From: CAYNFT01 sp964396535
GTDB taxonomy: Bacteria; Chloroflexota; Dehalococcoidia; Dehalococcoidales; UBA2162
Direction of reading: 5' to 3'
Assembly: GCA_964396535.1 (NCBI GenBank)
Contig: CAYNFT010000035.1
Location: 1-19,213 of the forward strand
Length of the DNA: 19,213 bases
This document shows, piece by piece, positions 15,900 to 19,213 of the stretch (positions are counted from its first letter, which is position 1; every line of letters starts with the position of its first letter). The notes under the pieces were generated by a model. That model was not told the origin of the DNA, ran no database searches, and saw nothing but the letters and a program-made list of their open reading frames with translations. The position numbers and the translations under genes are program-made.

Positions 15900-16472
15900 C
15901 TACCTCAACCGACTCTGCGCCACCTCCCAGTTAATGTTTTTAAAGAATGACTCAATATAGTCTGCTCGCTTCAAGCCGTAGTCAGTGATGAAGGCATGTT
16001 CAAAGACATCCATTACCAGAATGGGTTTGCAGCCGGCAAGATGACCAACCTCGTGCTCATTAATCCACTGGTTGAACAATCCACCGCTTACATCATCCTG
16101 GTAGAGTATCGCCCAGCCAATACCGCGCATAGCCCCGGTTGCCCGGAAATCCTGCTCCCAGGCTTCATAGCTACCATAGGAATCGGCCAGCTTCTTGGAC
16201 AAGACCCCAGCTTTATCTAAAGATGCTTTTCCTCCCAGGTTCTCGAAGTAGTACTCGTGCAGCCGCATACCATTGAACTCAAAGCCGAACCGACGTTTGA
16301 GTTCGGCGTATTCGGGATTTGCGGCATCCTTGGTCTTGCTGCTCAGCAGTTCCTGGAGCTTGTTGGTGTTATTAACATAGCCCTGGTAGAGAGTAAAGTG
16401 ATTTTTGAGCAGAGTTTCGCTAAATCCCTCCATGCCGATGAGATTACCGTAGTCCTTTACTGAGTAAGTCAT
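15900..16472 (-). CDS. Superoxide dismutase, Fe/Mn family
   Basis: This enzyme converts superoxide to hydrogen peroxide and oxygen. The 190 residues are at the short end for the family. The four metal ligands are visible: His25 (LLKNHFTLYQGYV), His72 (GMRLHEYYFENL), Asp155 and His159 (MDVFEHAF). Other landmarks are GAMRGIGWAILYQD and NQWINEHEVGHLAGCKPILVMD. The canonical NHxxFW after the second ligand is LHEYYF here, and WEHAY is FEHAF, as in divergent anaerobe forms. Whether Fe or Mn is used cannot be decided by eye. A strong GAGGAGGG precedes the ATG. No signal peptide, so cytoplasmic. It heads a run leading into the Rieske and OFOR genes. Confidence 0.93.
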   Translation of the reverse strand: MTYSVKDYGNLIGMEGFSETLLKNHFTLYQGYVNNTNKLQELLSSKTKDAANPEYAELKRRFGFEFNGMRLHEYYFENLGGKASLDKAGVLSKKLADSYGSYEAWEQDFRATGAMRGIGWAILYQDDVSGGLFNQWINEHEVGHLAGCKPILVMDVFEHAFITDYGLKRADYIESFFKNINWEVAQSRLR

Positions 16473-16526
16473 TGTCTTTTCCCTCCTCTCTTCAGCCTTA
16501 CTGTTACAATTACCAGCAAGTTACTG

Positions 16527-16557
16527 AAAATATATTGTATTGTTTATTATATATTTT
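16527..16557 (-). promoter_or_regulatory. AT-rich dyad and candidate -10 box upstream of the SOD gene
   Basis: A perfect 9-base inverted repeat (AAAATATAT at 16527-16535, ATATATTTT at 16549-16557) lies 55-85 bases before the SOD start. On the minus strand it overlaps TATAAT (16546-16551), a possible -10 box; no good -35 box is seen at 17 bases. The position would suit an operator for a redox or metal repressor, but the sequence does not match a Fur or PerR box. Confidence 0.35.
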
Positions 16558-16594
16558 TTCCTCAAAAATAGTCTTACCTGCCTGGAGTGCAAAG

Positions 16595-16840
16595 TCAGCT
16601 TATCTCGTTGATAAATTCCTTGACCTGATAATCCCACTCGCTGGATATAAGTTCCACAGAGGCTCCTTTTCCCTCGGCGCAGGCGGTAACCTCAACTCCA
16701 CCACCACCTCCTTCAAAGGAGGCGCATTCGGTAGACTGCTCCTTGACCTCTAATCCATAACCACCGGGGCCGAAGAATTCTATTGCTTGCTTGATTGCCT
16801 TTTCAGGATTCAGCTTGGTTTTGGTCGCTATTTTTAGCAT
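16595..16840 (-). CDS. Small protein of unknown function (81 residues)
   Basis: I do not recognise a named family. The protein begins MLKIATKTKLNPEKAIKQAIEFFG, looks soluble and mixed alpha/beta, has a run of five glycines (44-48) between two short beta-like stretches, two cysteines (39 and 54), and an acidic C-terminal half. Its reality is supported by GAGGAAGGG 4 bases before the ATG, by balanced codon use and by its place in a same-strand run. It ends 122 bases before the SOD start, with the AT-rich dyad between them, so it may be on a separate transcript from SOD. It directly follows the Hsp20-like remnant, whose last codon abuts its ribosome-binding site. Confidence 0.7.
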   Translation of the reverse strand: MLKIATKTKLNPEKAIKQAIEFFGPGGYGLEVKEQSTECASFEGGGGGVEVTACAEGKGASVELISSEWDYQVKEFINEIS

Positions 16841-16853
16841 TTTACCCTTCCTC

Positions 16854-16954
16854 TTATAAAAATATTCTCAAGCAAAGCCGTTCCATGTCCTCCAGTTCGC
16901 TTAACGGTCGCCAAGGAGTTACCCCCCTCCAGGTCTCCACCTTTCCATTACCAT
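16854..16954 (-). pseudogene. Frameshifted N-terminal remnant of a small heat-shock protein (Hsp20)
   Basis: On the minus strand a perfect AAAGGAGG (16970-16963) precedes ATG 16954, which reads MVMERWRPGGG and stops at TAA. If the frame is shifted inside the run of six G (16927-16922), the reading continues VTPWRPLSELEDMERLCLRIFL before a TAA at 16856-16854. MxMERWRP..xTPWRP..E.EDMER.F..IF is the typical start of Hsp20-family chaperones in Dehalococcoidia-like genomes, recognised from memory. The whole alpha-crystallin domain is missing, so this is a stump left by deletion plus frameshift. A sequencing error in the G-run could explain the frameshift but not the loss of the domain. Alternatively it acts as an 11-codon leader peptide for the 81-residue gene. 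Confidence 0.6.
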
Positions 16955-17276
16955 ATCTAACACCTCCTTTATTTTATTATCTCAAATTAGTCCCGCTTCC
17001 CATACCCTCAGGCATTCAACAACAATAATAGGGGGATAGCAATAACAAAGTCATAAAATGAAGGGGGAAAAAGTTACAGAATTATGACATTATCAGATTC
17101 AGTCTTAAAGAGAGGCTTACAATGGCAATAGAATCTTTGAGATGTGGGTTCTTCTGGGAGTGGTGTAATCAGTTTTAGAGCAGTTGGTAGCACCTGGTGA
17201 CAAAAGGGACGGTAGAGGATTAAAGGGATTGCTGCCGCTTGGACTCCGCTTGAATTCTAAGACGTTTTTCGCCAGG
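16955..17276. other. Intergenic region between the histidine kinase and the Hsp20 remnant
   Basis: No protein or RNA gene is evident. It contains the AAAGGAGG site of the remnant, an AT-rich stretch near 17020-17095, and a perfect 7-base inverted repeat GTCATAA (17050-17056) / TTATGAC (17082-17088). No intrinsic terminator is visible after the kinase stop at 17277-17279, although a promoter for the following minus-strand genes is expected somewhere here. Confidence 0.5.
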
Positions 17277-19213
17277 TTAACTATGGCTCAAAGGTACGGT
17301 AAAGAAGAAGGTGGAACCATTGCCGGGCTCTGATTCGACCCATATCTGGCCGCCGTGCGCTTCCACCAGTCGGCGACACACTAGCAGCCCCAGTCCTGCT
17401 CCTCCGACTCCCTCAGGTCTGAACTCTTCAAGGCGCTGGAATGGTTCGAATAGTTTTGCCTGCTCAGAGGGGGATATGCCAATTCCCTGGTCGCTAACCC
17501 CGATAACCAGATACTCATCATGCGGCCTAACGGTGACTCGTATCTCTCCTCCTCGCGGTGAGTACTTAACTGCGTTTTCAAGAAGATTGTACAGGATACG
17601 CTCCAGTCTTAACCCATCAGCGTAGACCGCAGGAAGTCTCTTAGGTAGATCCACGACAAAATGATGTGCTAAAGACCGACGTTTTATCTCACTGATGGTG
17701 TCTTGAATCACTTTTTTGACACTGATTGTTTCAGCATGGAGGAGCAGGCGGTCGGCCTGAACCCTGGACAATTCTAGAAGATTATTCAACAAGCGAGAAA
17801 GTGAATCTGCTTCTAAAGCTGCGTCCTTGAGTAGTTGACGGGTCTCTTCTGGAGATAGGCGCTCTGCTTCGGTGAGAGCAGTATTAACAGCTCCTGTGAT
17901 TACAGTCATGGGACTGCGAAGTTCGTGGGAGACGAGACCAATGAAATCATCCTTTAGCTGGTCCAGCTTTTTGCGCTCAGTGATGTCTATATAATATGTT
18001 ATCATCCGTGTAACATTGCCTTCTTTGTCGAAAATGGGGTAACCATGCACCTCAACATTTGTTGTTGTGCCATACTCATTGTAGTGAATATGCTCTGTGG
18101 TTGCCGGTTTTCCAGTATTCTTCACCTCTTCAAGAGGACAGGGATGCTCAAGGCCACTGCAGGGTTTGCTATTTCCATGAGTCATGGTATAGCATTTCTG
18201 GTTTCCTATGGGCTTACCCAGCCGAGCAGCGGAGTTTGCCATTTCAACTGTATGATCGTTGGCGTTCACTACATAGAAGGGATGGGTGAGAGATTCAAAC
18301 GTGCTTTCTAACAATTCCTTTTGATACCGAATTCTTTCCTCTGCCTGCTTCCGCTCGGTGAGTTCTTTTGTTAACTCTGCAGTTCTCCGTTGAATTCGTC
18401 TGTTAAGAGACCTATTCCATATCAGGATGGAAACGCTTCCGACAATTAAAACAAAGACTCCCAATCCTATCAGAAAGGGGACTATGACTTCTTTCCAAAT
18501 GTCCACTCCGGGTATATTTACCCATTTTCTGTAGATAGCTGCTTTCTCTTCTGGACTTATGTCGTCCAGTACCTTTTGCAGAATGCTCTGCAATACCGGC
18601 CAGTCCTTTTTTGAACCAAAGCAAAGCTCCCACGTGTAGTCTATGGAGCCTGCCACCCGCAGGTTAGTTATCCCCAGTTTTTCGATGAAGTATGAAGCGA
18701 CTGCGAGGTCAGTTATTATGGCATCAGCACGACCGAAGGAAACCATCTGTAGACCGGCGGGGTTGTCCCTTACCGGTTCAAGCATGATATCGGGATACGT
18801 GCTTTCGACATAATCATAACTTGAATATCCCTCTACAATTACAACCTTCATGCCTGCCATTATATCGGGTGTCAATGTTCCTTCCAGGTTTTCCCTGACA
18901 ACTATCGAATTTGGAATGGTTACATAGGGCGTGGTGAATCTAAGGAATTCCCTTCGCTCGGGGGTGTTCTGAATCGCACCGATTAAATCGACCTTACCTT
19001 GCCGTGCGCTTGCGACCATCTCGTTCCAGGTGTCGTAATAGACGCGCTCAAATCTGAAGTCGAGTTTTTGCTCAATAAGCTTGATATAATCTGCAGTAAT
19101 ACCCTTAAAGGTTCCATCTTCGTCCACAAAAGCTATGGGCGGGTAGTTAGGATTCGGGGCATATCGGATTTTCCCCTCGTGCTCCGAAAGCCACTGTTGC
19201 TCCTCAGGGGTTA
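17277..19213 (-). CDS. Sensor histidine kinase with extracytoplasmic SBP_bac_3 domain and PAS domain, 5' partial
   Basis: This is a membrane sensor kinase whose frame runs off the right edge; the GTG at 19127 is internal, since codons before it read PNPNYPPIAFV, the usual start of the solute-binding domain. Residues below count from that GTG. SBP_bac_3 sensor domain about 1-205 (ITADYIKLIEQ, LIGAIQNTPERREFLRFTTPY, FGRADAIITD); one membrane helix about 214-237; a helical linker 238-270; PAS about 271-385 with a Cys/His cluster (Cys312, His317, Cys323, His328, Cys330); HisKA with phospho-acceptor His401 (FIGLVSHELRSP); HATPase with N518, DQGIG 546-550 and GAGLGLLVCRRL 576-587. It phosphorylates a response regulator, not found in this window. 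The sensed ligand may be an amino acid or similar small solute. An extracytoplasmic signal sequence is expected beyond the edge. Confidence 0.92.
   Translation of the reverse strand, partial: TPEEQQWLSEHEGKIRYAPNPNYPPIAFVDEDGTFKGITADYIKLIEQKLDFRFERVYYDTWNEMVASARQGKVDLIGAIQNTPERREFLRFTTPYVTIPNSIVVRENLEGTLTPDIMAGMKVVIVEGYSSYDYVESTYPDIMLEPVRDNPAGLQMVSFGRADAIITDLAVASYFIEKLGITNLRVAGSIDYTWELCFGSKKDWPVLQSILQKVLDDISPEEKAAIYRKWVNIPGVDIWKEVIVPFLIGLGVFVLIVGSVSILIWNRSLNRRIQRRTAELTKELTERKQAEERIRYQKELLESTFESLTHPFYVVNANDHTVEMANSAARLGKPIGNQKCYTMTHGNSKPCSGLEHPCPLEEVKNTGKPATTEHIHYNEYGTTTNVEVHGYPIFDKEGNVTRMITYYIDITERKKLDQLKDDFIGLVSHELRSPMTVITGAVNTALTEAERLSPEETRQLLKDAALEADSLSRLLNNLLELSRVQADRLLLHAETISVKKVIQDTISEIKRRSLAHHFVVDLPKRLPAVYADGLRLERILYNLLENAVKYSPRGGEIRVTVRPHDEYLVIGVSDQGIGISPSEQAKLFEPFQRLEEFRPEGVGGAGLGLLVCRRLVEAHGGQIWVESEPGNGSTFFFTVPLSHS

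Noticed and set aside
16963..17100. CIRCE or other heat-shock operator upstream of the Hsp20-like remnant
   Set aside because: No TTAGCACTC-N9-GAGTGCTAA or close variant is present; only an unrelated 7-base inverted repeat is seen.
17175..17200. tRNA-like D-arm sequence (AGAGCAGTTGGTAGCACCTGG)
   Set aside because: No acceptor stem, anticodon arm or TPsiC arm can be found around it on either strand; treated as chance similarity.

Overview
The window reads as a chromosomal piece, probably metagenome-derived, of an anaerobic bacterium of the Chloroflexota, most likely Dehalococcoidia-like. This is inferred from the mix of genes: a family 5 solute-binding protein with an acidic N-terminal linker, stacked class III CoA-transferases, Tm-1/UPF0261 proteins, an FrdA-like flavoprotein, a two-subunit 2-oxoacid:ferredoxin oxidoreductase and an SBP-PAS histidine kinase. 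No rRNA gene, convincing tRNA, CRISPR array, phage module or intact mobile element is visible.

Layout. (1) 1-1765, plus strand: the 3' part of a family 5 ABC substrate-binding protein, closed by a strong intrinsic terminator. (2) 1766-2680: an AT-rich accessory patch with a decayed IS3-type transposase C-terminus and a small three-helix membrane protein. (3) 2679-5139, plus: two tandem class III (CaiB/BaiF) CoA-transferases. (4) 5142-8084: two divergently transcribed Tm-1-like/UPF0261 paralogues around a hairpin-rich intergenic repeat region. (5) 8378-12084, plus: an M24-fold protein lacking most metal ligands, an FAD_binding_2 flavoprotein lacking the fumarate reductase catalytic residues, a second copy of the hairpin repeat, and a monoacylglycerol-lipase-like alpha/beta hydrolase. 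(6) 19213-12107, minus: a sensor histidine kinase (5' end outside the window), a frameshifted N-terminal remnant of a small heat-shock protein, a conserved-looking 81-residue protein, Fe/Mn superoxide dismutase, a Rieske protein, KorA, KorB and a lipoprotein with a sulfite-oxidase-type molybdopterin domain.

How the genes may work together (inference). The plus-strand genes look like parts of a catabolic module: uptake, CoA activation by CoA-transferases, flavin redox chemistry and hydrolysis, with UPF0261 proteins of unknown role. The minus-strand block pairs an oxygen-sensitive OFOR with superoxide dismutase and a Rieske electron carrier, as an anaerobe that meets oxygen might do. The most notable observations are the M24 and flavoprotein paralogues with replaced active sites, the dispersed repeat whose hairpin stems are conserved while the loops change, the Hsp20 remnant, and the SOD-Rieske-OFOR-Mo cluster. 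I did not find a clearly new defence or mobile system.
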